64,000 nt of DNA from Sulfomarinibacter sp963733915 (GCA_963733915.1 CAVTEP010000011.1:372001-436000); one strand, 5' to 3'; counted from the first letter of the stretch, positions 27,478 through 36,644 are shown. Made by a program: numbers and translations. The notes: generated by a model from the sequence alone, not told the origin.

Positions 27478-29580
27478 TCAGCGGGCATCGGCGCCACCGC
27501 CGACCTGCGCGAGATACGCGCGAATGGCATCCAGGTTTCGTTTGGCACCCTCGTGGTCCGGCATGCCGGCCGCAGCCTGGGCGAGCAGCGCCTCCGCTTC
27601 GGTGTAACGACCCATTTCGGCAAGCAGCAGCCCCAGCGAATACATCGTATCGTACTGGTTCGGATCGCTCTCGAGGATCGACCGCAGGAGGGCCTCGGCC
27701 TCGTCGTTGCGGCCCTCGGCGTTGAGGATGACCGCCAGGTTGGCCTTTGCCGGATAAAAGAGATCATCGATCGCAATGGCGGCCCGGTAGTACTTCTCCG
27801 CTGTCACTCCATCGCCGAGCCGAGCCGCCAGGTTGCCGAGGTTGTGACCCGCAAACGCGAAATCGAGTGAATGCCCCATGGCGCGGCGGTACTCCGCGAG
27901 TCCTCGAGCTCGGGCTTGCCGCTGGTAGGCTTCGAGCAACGCGTCCGGCGTGTCCGCCAGCACCACCGCCGCCTGCATCCGCACCGCGCGCAGCGGGTCG
28001 AGCAGCAGCGGCGCCACCAGCTTGACGAGCTCCTCCTGGACGCCCGCCCCCACGTTGTTGACCGCCGTGAGGCGCACCAGCCCCTCGGGGTCGGCGAGGG
28101 CGACGGCGAAGGCGCGCGTGCTCGCCTCGCCCGGGTAGTCGCCGAGCAACGACAACGCGGTGGCGCGGACAATCGCGGGGTAGAGCTGATCGCCGGCCAA
28201 ACGGATCAGCTCGTCCAGGGTCTCCGGCCGCCCCTCACGCCCGGCGGCCAGCGTGGTGCCGTAGTGCGGCTTCTTGGCCTGTCCGTACCACTTGGTGTAG
28301 GCGTCCACCGACCACTGGAGCGACTTGTCGGCGTGGCAACCGGCCTGCGAGCAGGCGTTGGGCGTGCCGATGATCTGGCTGAGGTCGGGGCGGGGGATCC
28401 GCAGCGAGTGGTCGGCACGCTCATCGATCATCATGTATGCCTTCTCGGGCATGTGGCATTTGACGCACAGCGCGCCGTCCGACGGTTCGCCCTGGTAGAT
28501 CTTTTTGTGGAAGTGGTGCTCCGGGGTGTCGTAGGCATCGGCTCGGTGGCACTGGAGGCAGAGCGCATTGCCATCGAACTTGAGCTTGAGGCTGTGGGCG
28601 TCGTGGCAGTCAGTGCAACGGACGTCGTTGGCGTACATCTTGGACTGGGTGAAGGAACCCCAGACATAGACCTCGTCGAGGATCTGCCCGTCGGCGTGGT
28701 AGAGGCCTTCTTCGAGGATGGACGGCCTGAAGGTGTCGAGCAGCGCCGCACCGGAGTGGTCGTAGTCGCCGAGCTCCGAGCGGCGCGAGTGGCAGGGGGC
28801 GCAGAGCTCCACCTGCCGGGCCGCGCTGATGCCGCTCGTCGCCACCGTCAAACCGAAATCATCGATCTCCGGTCTCGCCATCGGCTGGATATCGGCCCAT
28901 GCAACGTGCCGAGATCCCGGTCCGTGGCAGGCCTCGCAGCTGACGTCGATCTCAGACCACGTGGTGTTGTAGCTCCGCGTCTCGGGGTCGAAGTTCTTCT
29001 TCAAGTTGGTCGAGTGGCACTCCGCGCACATGCCGTTCCAGTTCTGGGCGGCGCGGGTCCAGTGGAGCCAGTCGTCGGGTGGGATCTCCAGGTCGGGGTA
29101 GAGGTCGAACCATTCGCCGCGGTCGCAGTCCCAGGCGACGCTGAGACATTGGAGTCGCCCGCCGGGAAACGGCACCAGGTACTGCTGGAGGGGATCGTGC
29201 CCGAAAACGTGGGTGATGTCGAAGTCGGCCCACTCTCCGTCCGGCCCCTGCGTGTTGACGAAGAACTTCCCGTCGCGCCGGAAGAACCGGGTTGTGATTC
29301 CCTTCGAGGTAAAGGTCGAGTCGTCAAAATCGCCGAGGACGGTCGCCTCGTTGGCCACGTCCATGGCCAAATCGTGGTCCGAACCCTGCCAGGTCTCGTA
29401 GGCCAGCTGGTGGCAGGGTCGACACACCTCGCGGCCGACAAATGTGGCGGCCTCGGTGCCATCGGCCACGCCGCCGCCCTCCGCCCCTCTGCGGATGACC
29501 CATGCGGGTACGCTGAGGACGATCACTGCGGTCGCCGCAACCCCGATCACCCGCCATCGCTTCAGCGGGTCCACGGTCAC
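27478..29580 (-). CDS. Octahaem c-type cytochrome with C-terminal HEAT/TPR region
   Basis: A 700-residue periplasmic electron carrier anchored by one N-terminal helix (residues about 9-28). Seven CxxCH haem sites are visible (CRPCH, CAECH, CEACH, CAPCH, CTDCH, CLQCH, CVKCH), plus an eighth CX4CH site (CSQAGCH). The haem region resembles the cytochrome c554 group. After about residue 450 a HEAT-like stretch and TPRs (AEKYYRAAIAIDDLFYPAKANL, YDTMYSLGLLLAEMGRY) follow. The GTG start overlaps the Rieske stop (GTGA), so it is the third gene of a cytochrome b/Rieske/cytochrome c operon and should accept electrons from the Rieske protein in place of cytochrome c1. Confidence 0.9.
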   Translation of the reverse strand: MTVDPLKRWRVIGVAATAVIVLSVPAWVIRRGAEGGGVADGTEAATFVGREVCRPCHQLAYETWQGSDHDLAMDVANEATVLGDFDDSTFTSKGITTRFFRRDGKFFVNTQGPDGEWADFDITHVFGHDPLQQYLVPFPGGRLQCLSVAWDCDRGEWFDLYPDLEIPPDDWLHWTRAAQNWNGMCAECHSTNLKKNFDPETRSYNTTWSEIDVSCEACHGPGSRHVAWADIQPMARPEIDDFGLTVATSGISAARQVELCAPCHSRRSELGDYDHSGAALLDTFRPSILEEGLYHADGQILDEVYVWGSFTQSKMYANDVRCTDCHDAHSLKLKFDGNALCLQCHRADAYDTPEHHFHKKIYQGEPSDGALCVKCHMPEKAYMMIDERADHSLRIPRPDLSQIIGTPNACSQAGCHADKSLQWSVDAYTKWYGQAKKPHYGTTLAAGREGRPETLDELIRLAGDQLYPAIVRATALSLLGDYPGEASTRAFAVALADPEGLVRLTAVNNVGAGVQEELVKLVAPLLLDPLRAVRMQAAVVLADTPDALLEAYQRQARARGLAEYRRAMGHSLDFAFAGHNLGNLAARLGDGVTAEKYYRAAIAIDDLFYPAKANLAVILNAEGRNDEAEALLRSILESDPNQYDTMYSLGLLLAEMGRYTEAEALLAQAAAGMPDHEGAKRNLDAIRAYLAQVGGGADAR

Positions 29581-30065
29581 GAACCCGTCGCCTGGACCAC
29601 GGATACGGTCTGCCGGCGCACCGGATCACCGAGCTTGACCTTGACGATTTCGTTCTCGATGCGCACCGGAAAGATGTCGAGCGGCCGCGGCGCCGGAGGG
29701 CTCAGGACATCACCCATGATGTCGAAGGCCGAGGCGTGGCACGGACACACGAAGCGCCCCTCGTCGGCCACCCATGGCACGGTGCAGCCGAGGTGGGTGC
29801 ACTCACGGTTGAGGGCGAGAAACCCGCCGTCTTCGAGACGCGCGAGATAGAACCGGCCCTGGGGGAAGGCGGTCACCGTCCCGGGCTGGAACCGTTCGAT
29901 CGGTCCGGCGACAAAAACCGTGTCGTCATCGTCGGTGGTTCGCCGGCGGCGCGGATTGAGAAACTCGGCCACCACCCACACCACCTCGAGTAGCGCCACC
30001 CCGCCGAGCAGCAGCCACACCCGGCCCAGGAAAGAGCGCCGCGATGGCTGCTGATCGTGACTCAT
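29577..30065 (-). CDS. Rieske iron-sulfur protein
   Basis: A 162-residue [2Fe-2S] subunit of a quinol-oxidising bc-type complex. The cluster ligands lie in CTHLGC and CPCHASAF, both complete. Near the N-terminus RRSFLG precedes a membrane helix (VWLLLGGVALLEVVWVVAEF), a twin-arginine signal-anchor as usual for Rieske proteins. The ATG at 30065 is preferred over one at 30074; no good ribosome-binding site is visible for either. It lies 270 bases downstream of cytochrome b, separated by a large repeat element, and is coupled to the octahaem cytochrome gene. Confidence 0.93.
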   Translation of the reverse strand: MSHDQQPSRRSFLGRVWLLLGGVALLEVVWVVAEFLNPRRRRTTDDDDTVFVAGPIERFQPGTVTAFPQGRFYLARLEDGGFLALNRECTHLGCTVPWVADEGRFVCPCHASAFDIMGDVLSPPAPRPLDIFPVRIENEIVKVKLGDPVRRQTVSVVQATGS

Positions 30066-30099
30066 GAGCGCCATCCAGTCGGGCGATCAACGGAGTGGT

Positions 30100-30300
30100 C
30101 ATGCGGAGGGGAAAAGGGGCAGAGGGGCAGAGGAAAACGTTGAAACGTTAACACGTTACACGTTAAAACGTTGGCCTCGGAGAGAATCTCGCAGCGAGAA
30201 TGGGCTGAAACGTCGAACGTTCCAACGTTAAAACGTTCTAACGTTTCATGGCAGCGACCTCCCGCTGCGCCGCTCCCTTTCCCCTTTTTTCCTTTTTTCC
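30100..30300. repeat. Large nested palindromic element in the cytochrome operon
   Basis: From outside in: a purine arm (GGGGAAAAGGGGCAGAGGGG, 30110-30129) opposite a pyrimidine arm (CTCCCTTTCCCCTTTTTTCC, about 30273-30292). Next come AACGTT-type repeats at 30134-30172 opposite more at 30209-30247. At the centre is a hairpin TCTCG / CGAGA at 30187-30199. The element lies between cytochrome b and the Rieske gene, in the transcribed strand, so it could lower or process the message between them. It is not coding. Confidence 0.75.
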
Positions 30301-30335
30301 TCAGCAGAACAGATCGGTGTCGGTGTTTCATCGCA

Positions 30336-31730
30336 TCATCCCCAGGGCCAGACGAGGGCCATCCCGGGACCGCGGAACCAGACACCGGCGATGGTCAGCA
30401 CGGCCAAGGCGACAAAAAAGAGAATGAACAATGCCTGCACAACCTCCGACTTCGACGCTCCGTATTTCCTCACCAGCAGCGCCCTGAAGCCCACGACTCC
30501 AGCGCCCAGCAGCAGCAGCGGCATCACGCCCCGCCACAGCAACGACGGCAGCCCTCCTCCGGGCTGGAGCAGGAGCTCGTCGACCACGATCAGTGCCGGG
30601 GTGGCACCCAAAGCCACGACGGCAGCCGCCCGGGCGGTTCGACGCCCGGTGTCGGTGAGAAACCACGGCCCGGTGAGCGGTTCCCGGTATCGCAGGTACG
30701 GGATCGCAAGCAACGCGAAAACCGCCAGGGCGGGAATCACAACTGCGGCGATCAGCGGGTGAAAATGGAGCTGGAGCTCCTGAAAGCCGACGAAGTACCA
30801 GGGGGCTTTCGCGGGGTTGGTGCTCATCCCGGGGTTGGCGGGCGCCCCGAGGGGCGCACCAACAAACACCGCCAGCACAACGACGAAGGCCACGAGCGCG
30901 AGGGCCGCCGCCAGCTCCCTCATCAACAGCTCCGGCAGCGTCGACACCCATTCCGGCTTTTCCTCGTCAATCTCATCCGGTGGCCGAGGGTCGACCACCC
31001 CGCCGGCCTTGCGCACCCGCCAGAAATGAAATCCCATCAGGAGCACCAGGGCCACCGGCAGGAGCGTGGTGTGTAGGGTGTAAAAGAGAATCAGGGTCGA
31101 GGCGCCGAGCTCGGGGCCGCCGCGCGCCACGGCCTGCAACCAGCCGCCGATCCACGGCACGTAGCTGAGCATGCCGGTGCAGATGGTCACCGCCCAGTAG
31201 GAGAGCTGGTCCCAGGGCAGCAGATACCCGGTGAAGTTCGAGGCGAGAACGGCACTCAGGAGCGTCAGTCCGATGACCCAGTTGAACTGACGGCCGCCGT
31301 GAAAGCCGCCGGTGAGAAACACCCGCAGCATGTGGGCGACCGCCACCGCCACCAGAAGGTTGGCGCTCCAATGGTGGATGTTGCGGACCAGTCCACCAAA
31401 GAGGTATCCGTCCTCCAACGCCACCACCGACTGATAGGCCCGTTCGGGGGTCGGCTCATAGCCGAACATCATCAGCACCCCGGTGGCCACCATGAGGGAG
31501 ATCAGGACCGCCGAGCTGCCGCCGAGACCGAATGTGTGGGTGTAGACAAGCGTCGATCGCCGGACCCGAACCGGCCGCATGTGAATGACAAAGAAATCGA
31601 GGATCGTCTTGCGGCGTTCGCGCTCGGTTCGCGGCACGATGGGGCGTGGAAAGACCGATCGCCAGATCCGTCGTGCCAGCCCGCCGTCGTTCGGCACCGG
31701 AGGGGTGTGGAAATCGTCAGCCACGGCCAT
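30336..31730 (-). CDS. Cytochrome b, bc/b6f-type
   Basis: A 464-residue integral membrane subunit carrying two b haems and the quinol sites. The four haem-ligating histidines fit in RNIHHWSANLLVAVAVAHMLR and YTLHTTLLPVALVLLMGFHFW, spaced as in cytochrome b6/b. The quinol-site segment appears as PAKAPWYFVGFQEL, a variant of PEWY. It continues past the petD-like part with four extra helices, so it is one fused protein. The ATG at 31730 is chosen; a TTG ten codons earlier is possible. No good ribosome-binding site is seen. First gene of the cytochrome operon. Confidence 0.92.
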   Translation of the reverse strand: MAVADDFHTPPVPNDGGLARRIWRSVFPRPIVPRTERERRKTILDFFVIHMRPVRVRRSTLVYTHTFGLGGSSAVLISLMVATGVLMMFGYEPTPERAYQSVVALEDGYLFGGLVRNIHHWSANLLVAVAVAHMLRVFLTGGFHGGRQFNWVIGLTLLSAVLASNFTGYLLPWDQLSYWAVTICTGMLSYVPWIGGWLQAVARGGPELGASTLILFYTLHTTLLPVALVLLMGFHFWRVRKAGGVVDPRPPDEIDEEKPEWVSTLPELLMRELAAALALVAFVVVLAVFVGAPLGAPANPGMSTNPAKAPWYFVGFQELQLHFHPLIAAVVIPALAVFALLAIPYLRYREPLTGPWFLTDTGRRTARAAAVVALGATPALIVVDELLLQPGGGLPSLLWRGVMPLLLLGAGVVGFRALLVRKYGASKSEVVQALFILFFVALAVLTIAGVWFRGPGMALVWPWG

Positions 31731-31815
31731 GACCCTAGCCTGAACGATGCCGTGACACAAGCATCGGCGGCCGCGCCCTCATGTAGAATACCGCCCGACC
31801 CGGAAGGAGAACGAG

Positions 31816-32847
31816 ATGCTCTCGAAGCGCGTTGGAAGGATGTCCCTGTTTCGTGCCGGCGTGGCACTCGCCGCGCTCGTGATCGTGTCGGCCTGCTCGA
31901 CCCCGCCGGCGACACCACCGATAGCGGTCGACCCGCTGCCATCGTGGAACGATGGAGACAACAAGACTGCAATCATCGATTTCGTCAATCGGGTCACTGA
32001 TGGAGTGGGCCCCGACTTCGTCCCTGAGACCGATCGCATCGCCGTCTTCGACAACGACGGCTGTCTGTGGTCCGAGCAGCCCGTGTACTTCCAGCTCATT
32101 TTCGCCATCGACCGGGTCAAGGCGCTGGCACCGGAGCACCCAGAGTGGGCGACCACCCAGCCCTTCCAGGCGGTGCTCGAAAACGACATGGACGCCCTGC
32201 TCGCGGCCGGTGAACACGGCCTGATCGAGCTCGTGATGGCGACTCACGCCGGCATGACGACTGCCGACTTCGAGGCCATCGTCACCGACTGGATCGCCAC
32301 CGCCCGGCACCCGACGACGGGCCGCCTTTTCACCGACATGGTGTACCAGCCGATGCTCCACCTGATGGCCTATCTGCGGGTCAATGGTTTCAAGACCTTT
32401 ATCGTGTCGGGCGGCGGGATTGAGTTCATGCGCCCGTGGACCCAAGCGGTCTATGGTGTGCCCCCCGAGCAGGTGGTGGGCTCGAGCATCAAGACGCGAT
32501 TCGAGATGGCGGCGGGCGAGCCCGTACTCGTTCGGTTGCCCGAACTCAACTTCATCGACGACAAGGCCGGCAAGCCGGTCGGTATCAACTCCCACATCGG
32601 CCGCCGGCCGGTTGCCGCCTTTGGCAACTCCGACGGCGATCTGCAGATGCTGCAGTACACCACCATCGGACGCGCCCCCAGCCTCGGCGTGTACATCCAC
32701 CACAACGACGCCGAGCGCGAGTGGGCCTACGACCGCGAGTCCGACATCGGCCGCCTCTCCGAAGGTCTCGACCAGGCGCCAGAGCGGGGGTGGCTGGTCA
32801 TCAGCATGAAAGACGACTGGAAAACAATCTATCCAGAAGAGGATTGA
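31816..32847 (+). CDS. HAD-family phosphatase lipoprotein
   Basis: A 343-residue haloacid-dehalogenase-like hydrolase with a lipobox (VSAC, Cys27), so it is probably tethered in the periplasm. The nucleophile is Asp79 with Asp81 in FDNDGCLW. Motif II is FIVSGGGIEFM, and motif IV is FGNSDGDLQML. The layout is close to phosphoserine phosphatase-like acid phosphatases. AAGGAGA lies seven bases before the ATG, and a TAGAAT -10-like box is at 31784-31789. It begins a four-gene operon with almost no spacing. Substrate unknown. Confidence 0.9.
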   Translation: MLSKRVGRMSLFRAGVALAALVIVSACSTPPATPPIAVDPLPSWNDGDNKTAIIDFVNRVTDGVGPDFVPETDRIAVFDNDGCLWSEQPVYFQLIFAIDRVKALAPEHPEWATTQPFQAVLENDMDALLAAGEHGLIELVMATHAGMTTADFEAIVTDWIATARHPTTGRLFTDMVYQPMLHLMAYLRVNGFKTFIVSGGGIEFMRPWTQAVYGVPPEQVVGSSIKTRFEMAAGEPVLVRLPELNFIDDKAGKPVGINSHIGRRPVAAFGNSDGDLQMLQYTTIGRAPSLGVYIHHNDAEREWAYDRESDIGRLSEGLDQAPERGWLVISMKDDWKTIYPEED

Positions 32848-32850
32848 CCG

Positions 32851-33342
32851 TTGGCCTCAAAGAAGCACAAGAACCGCCGTCAGAAGAAAGCCGTCACATC
32901 GACCGGGCGCGGTTCACGGTCCGTCCGGTGGATCGCCATCGCGGCGCTGGTCCTGGTCGCGGCGGTGGCGGCATTTGTATGGTGGAGCGGGAACGATCGC
33001 CAAGACGACATCGCAAGCCTCCACTCTTTAGAGTCCGCTCAGAGTCTGGTCGGCAGATGGCAACGGACGGATGCCGGCTACGTGATCGAGATCCACCGGG
33101 TCGACCGTTTTGGTGAAGTGGACGCCGTCTACCTCAACCCCAACCCGATCCACGTGTCACAGGCGAGAGCGAGTGACGCCGAGGGAGGGCTCGATCTCTT
33201 TGTCGAGCTCATGGACGTGGGCTATCCCGGCGCCACCTATCAGCTGCGGTACAGCCCGGAGCACGACGTGCTCGCCGGGCTCTACTACCAACCGACCGCC
33301 GGGCAGACTTTCGAGGTCGCCTTCAAACGGTTTGCGCCGTGA
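32851..33342 (+). CDS. Single-pass membrane protein of unknown function
   Basis: A 163-residue protein with a very basic N-terminus (ASKKHKNRRQKK), a membrane helix at about 27-46 (WIAIAALVLVAAVAAFVWW) and a compact beta-rich periplasmic domain. That domain starts LVGRWQRTDAGYVIEIHRVD and ends TFEVAFKRF. It is probably a lipocalin- or TPP-like small beta domain, but this is a guess. Start TTG at 32851, three bases after the HAD stop. The stop overlaps the kinase start (GTGA at 33339-33342). The tight coupling suggests it works with the HAD lipoprotein and the kinase. Confidence 0.75.
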   Translation: MASKKHKNRRQKKAVTSTGRGSRSVRWIAIAALVLVAAVAAFVWWSGNDRQDDIASLHSLESAQSLVGRWQRTDAGYVIEIHRVDRFGEVDAVYLNPNPIHVSQARASDAEGGLDLFVELMDVGYPGATYQLRYSPEHDVLAGLYYQPTAGQTFEVAFKRFAP

Positions 33343-34967
33343 CAGCCGACGACGAATACCCGCACCCGGTGGAGCCCGGCTCCGAGGGGACCGAACAGAC
33401 CGCCCATCTCGATATAGGTTCGGGTATGCGGAACCCGGCCTCCGAATTTGTCGAACCACAGGACCGGGCCGCCGGCTCACCATCAGGACATCGCTTTCTC
33501 CTCGGCAAGACCCTCGGCGAGGGCGGCATGGCGGTGGTGCACGAAGCCACCGACGTCCAACTCAACAGGCCGGTGGCACTCAAACGCATGCGTTCGGATC
33601 TCTCCCTCCGTGAGGATGCGCGGCAGCGGTTCTTTGCCGAGGCCGAGATCCTCGCCGGGCTCGACCACCCCGGCACCACCTCGGTCTTCGAGGCCGGACG
33701 GCTCCCGGACGGCGACTGTTTCTACGCCATGAAAAGGGTAAGCGGAAGGACGTTGGCCGACCTTCTTGCCGAACGCACGAATGACGAGGTCAACGACCGG
33801 GCCGTCCGCGCCCGATTTCTGGAGATCTTCTTCCGCGTCTGCCAGACGGTCGCCTCGGCTCACAACCAGGGCGTGATCCACCGCGATCTCAAACCCGAGA
33901 ACATCATGGTGGACGATTTCGGGGTGGTCTACGTGATGGACTGGGGCCTCGCAAAGGTGCTCACCGAGGACGGCGACGGCGGCCAATCCGACTCCGGAAG
34001 GACGCGCGCCGGAGCGGTCATGGGGACGCCGGCCTACATGTCGCCCGAGCAGGCATCTGGCCACACCGATTCCTCCGACCGTCAGACCGACGTGTTCTCG
34101 CTCGGGGTGATGCTGTACGAGATCCTCACCGGGGTGAACCCGTTCCGCGGCGAGACCGCGGTCGATTCCATGAAGGGCGTGATGTACCACGATCCCGAGG
34201 CGCCGCGGACGCGCAACAAGCGCATCGACCGGACCCTCTCGGCGATCACCATGAAGGCCATCGCCAAGGACCCCTTTCGACGCTACCGTTCGGCCGTCGA
34301 GCTGGCCGACGACATCCGGCGCTATCGGGAGTTCCGTCCCGTGTCGGCGATCGACCCGACCAGAATCGAACGACTTTCGAACTGGTCCCACCGCCGACCA
34401 CGGATGGCGGCAACGGCGGCGACTTTGAGCGTGGTCCTGGTGCTCGGCGGGCTGGTCACCGGCTACCAGGCATCGATGGAAACCGCCATGGTGGCCCGGG
34501 CCCACGGCTTGATCGATGAGATCGAAGAGAACATCAACAGGATACAGGTTGAACTCGCCACCCAGGAGGAGATCCTGGCGCGAGCAGCTGCCGGACCCGA
34601 GCGGCTGGAAGCAGAGGCCCGGCGTGACGACCTCGAGGCTCAGCTCGGGGAGGCGGTGGACGAGCGCCGAACCTACGCGCTGGCCGTGACCGGGTTCACC
34701 ATCCTCTCCCCGGATGACCGGGCCATCACGATCCTGCGCCAGTCGATCCTCGACAAGGTCCACACCCATATCGAGAACCGGGATTTCGTTCGTGCCCGAG
34801 CCACGATCCGAAGGGCCCTGCGAGATTACGAGGACGGCAACCTCGTTGAGTTCAGCGCGGCCGAGCACGAACTGCTCCTCGAGAAGTTGGACGAAGCCGA
34901 ACGGAAGATCAAGAACCCGCCTGCCGACCCCGATCCGGGATCGGTCGAGGAGAAACCTTCGCTATGA
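33339..34967 (+). CDS. Transmembrane Ser/Thr protein kinase (PknB-like)
   Basis: A 542-residue Hanks-type kinase. The catalytic domain spans about 52-330: GEGGMAVVHEA, invariant Lys in VALKRM, catalytic Asp183 in HRDLKPEN, and then a variant DWG (VYVMDWGLAKV) where DFG is usual, followed by GTPAYMSPEQ. DWG is common in this kinase group. One membrane helix follows near 352-372, then a coiled-coil-rich sensor region (about 380-530). The GTG start overlaps the previous stop. It is a second kinase besides the giant at 19207, with a different architecture. Confidence 0.92.
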   Translation: MTADDEYPHPVEPGSEGTEQTAHLDIGSGMRNPASEFVEPQDRAAGSPSGHRFLLGKTLGEGGMAVVHEATDVQLNRPVALKRMRSDLSLREDARQRFFAEAEILAGLDHPGTTSVFEAGRLPDGDCFYAMKRVSGRTLADLLAERTNDEVNDRAVRARFLEIFFRVCQTVASAHNQGVIHRDLKPENIMVDDFGVVYVMDWGLAKVLTEDGDGGQSDSGRTRAGAVMGTPAYMSPEQASGHTDSSDRQTDVFSLGVMLYEILTGVNPFRGETAVDSMKGVMYHDPEAPRTRNKRIDRTLSAITMKAIAKDPFRRYRSAVELADDIRRYREFRPVSAIDPTRIERLSNWSHRRPRMAATAATLSVVLVLGGLVTGYQASMETAMVARAHGLIDEIEENINRIQVELATQEEILARAAAGPERLEAEARRDDLEAQLGEAVDERRTYALAVTGFTILSPDDRAITILRQSILDKVHTHIENRDFVRARATIRRALRDYEDGNLVEFSAAEHELLLEKLDEAERKIKNPPADPDPGSVEEKPSL

Positions 34968-35986
34968 ACCCGGCACTGCGGCAAACCCGATCGAAGCGCA
35001 CGACGGTCGTGACCGGAGGACGAGCGCTGGCGACGACAGCCGTCGCGGCCGCGCTGTTCCTGGTTACGGCCTCAACTCCGGCCTGCAACCGGGGAGGCGC
35101 CACCGAAGACGATTTGGCAGCCCTGGCCGGCAACGCCTCTCCGACGATCGAGGAGCTGGCCAACGCGACCTATGCCGGCGTGTTCGACAAGCCGGTCACT
35201 CTGATCGACGGACGGTGGGAGGGCAAACCGTTCGTCGAAGGCGGAGCGGCGCGCCCGAGCGCGGGGCTCGTTGAGGACTTCGTGCTCACCGGCGACCTCG
35301 ACGGCGATGGTCGGCGAGAGGCCGCGGTAGTCCTGTGGGAGAGCTCTGGCGGCTCGGGCACCAGGAGTCATCTGGCCGCCATGGGCCGGGTTGGGGGCGC
35401 CATCGTCAATCTCGGTACCACCCTGATCGGCGACCGAGTGCAGGTCAAGGATGGATTCATCGTCGACGGCCTGATCACCCTCGATCTGATTCAGGCCGGA
35501 CCCGGGGAAGCGGCCTGCTGTCCCACCCAAAAAGCCCTCGTCGGTTGGCGATTGACCGATGGGGTCCTGACCCCGGTCGAATCCGTCATCACGGGCACGC
35601 TGTCGCTCGAAGACCTCGAGGGGCCCGAATGGGTGCTCGTAGAGATCGGGTGGGGCAACCCGGTCCCGCAAGTGCCCCCGGTCCTGCTCGAGTTTGACGG
35701 CGACAAGGTGACGGGCAACGGAGGCTGCAACGGCTACTTCGGGACGGTCACCGGCGAGACTCCGGGAAAGCTCGGCTTCGGCGCCATGGGCACCACCATG
35801 ATGGCCTGCCCCGAAGCCACCATGGAGATCGAACGAAGGTATCTGCAGGCGCTGGCGCAAGGGTCAAGCTACAGCTTCACGGCGGGTCGACTGGTGATCG
35901 GTTGCGAGACCGAGGACGGTCCCCTGGCCCTGATCTTCGCTCGGCCGGAGGCCTCAGTTAACCCTGAGCCTCGAACCACGAACTGA
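34964..35986 (+). CDS. META-domain (HslJ-like) lipoprotein
   Basis: A 340-residue exported protein. ATG overlaps the kinase stop (ATGA, 34964-34967). Residues 1-41 are a long signal sequence ending ASTPACN, a possible lipobox at Cys41. The middle has a VCBS/EF-like stretch LTGDLDGDGRREAAVVLWE. The C-terminus carries the META motif LEFDGDKVTGNGGCNGYFG and MGTTMMACPEATMEIE, as in HslJ. Such proteins are linked to stress resistance of the envelope. The last 29 bases overlap the convergent nitroreductase gene. Confidence 0.88.
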   Translation: MNPALRQTRSKRTTVVTGGRALATTAVAAALFLVTASTPACNRGGATEDDLAALAGNASPTIEELANATYAGVFDKPVTLIDGRWEGKPFVEGGAARPSAGLVEDFVLTGDLDGDGRREAAVVLWESSGGSGTRSHLAAMGRVGGAIVNLGTTLIGDRVQVKDGFIVDGLITLDLIQAGPGEAACCPTQKALVGWRLTDGVLTPVESVITGTLSLEDLEGPEWVLVEIGWGNPVPQVPPVLLEFDGDKVTGNGGCNGYFGTVTGETPGKLGFGAMGTTMMACPEATMEIERRYLQALAQGSSYSFTAGRLVIGCETEDGPLALIFARPEASVNPEPRTTN

Positions 35987-36644
35987 TGTGCGCCAGATCC
36001 TTCTTGGTGATCGAGGGAACCTGGCAGTCGGGGTGCGGGTAGCCGACCGGGAACAGAATATAGGGGCGCTCGTTGTCGGGCCGGCCGAGGATCTGTGAAA
36101 GGAACCGCATGGGTTGCGGGGTGTGGGTCAGGGTCGCGAGGCCCATCTCGTTGATGGCTGCGATGAATAGCCCACAGGCGATGCCGACGCTTTCGTTGAC
36201 GTAGTAGTTGGTGCCCTTGGTCCCGTCCTCGCCGCGCGCAAAGATCTGTTTGAAGACCGCCACCAGCCAGGGCGCGGTTTCCAGAAATGGCTTTTTCCAA
36301 TCCGTACCGAGGGGCGCCAAGGCCTCGATCCAGGCGGCGGCCGCCCGTCCGCCCTCGTAGAACTCACGCTCCTCCGCCTCCGCCGCCGCCCGAATCTCCA
36401 TCTTGACCGCCGGGTCCGAGACCGCGACGAAGTGCCAGGGTTGGCGGTTGGCCCCGGAGGGGGCGGTGTTGGCCGTGGCAATGGCGGTTTCGATCAGCGC
36501 TCTCGGCACCGGGTCGGGCGAGAACTCGCGCACCGACCGGCGACGCGCCAGCCGTTCGAGCAGGGCACGACCGCGGGCCGTCATCACCTCTTCGGTGAGG
36601 CGCTCAAACTCCAGGGGCACCGGCCGATAACCGTGGTCGCTCAT
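35958..36644 (-). CDS. Nitroreductase-family FMN flavoprotein
   Basis: A 228-residue FMN enzyme of the nitroreductase superfamily, closest in feel to iodotyrosine-deiodinase/BluB-like members. The family blocks are RRSVREFSPDPVP, ATANTAPSGANRQPWHFVAV, YYVNESVGIACGLFIAAINEMGLATLTHTP and ERPYILFPVGYP. Long insert (EEREFYEGGRAAAAWIEALAPLGTDWKK) fits the deiodinase-like active-site lid. ATG at 36644 is preferred to one at 36656. Monocistronic, convergent with the META gene. The substrate is open. Confidence 0.88.
   Translation of the reverse strand: MSDHGYRPVPLEFERLTEEVMTARGRALLERLARRRSVREFSPDPVPRALIETAIATANTAPSGANRQPWHFVAVSDPAVKMEIRAAAEAEEREFYEGGRAAAAWIEALAPLGTDWKKPFLETAPWLVAVFKQIFARGEDGTKGTNYYVNESVGIACGLFIAAINEMGLATLTHTPQPMRFLSQILGRPDNERPYILFPVGYPHPDCQVPSITKKDLAHISSWFEAQG

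Noticed and set aside
27871..29850. A 659-codon plus-strand frame opposite the multihaem cytochrome
   Set aside because: The minus strand has eight haem motifs in frame. The opposite frame is Arg/Gly/Val-rich without a known fold.
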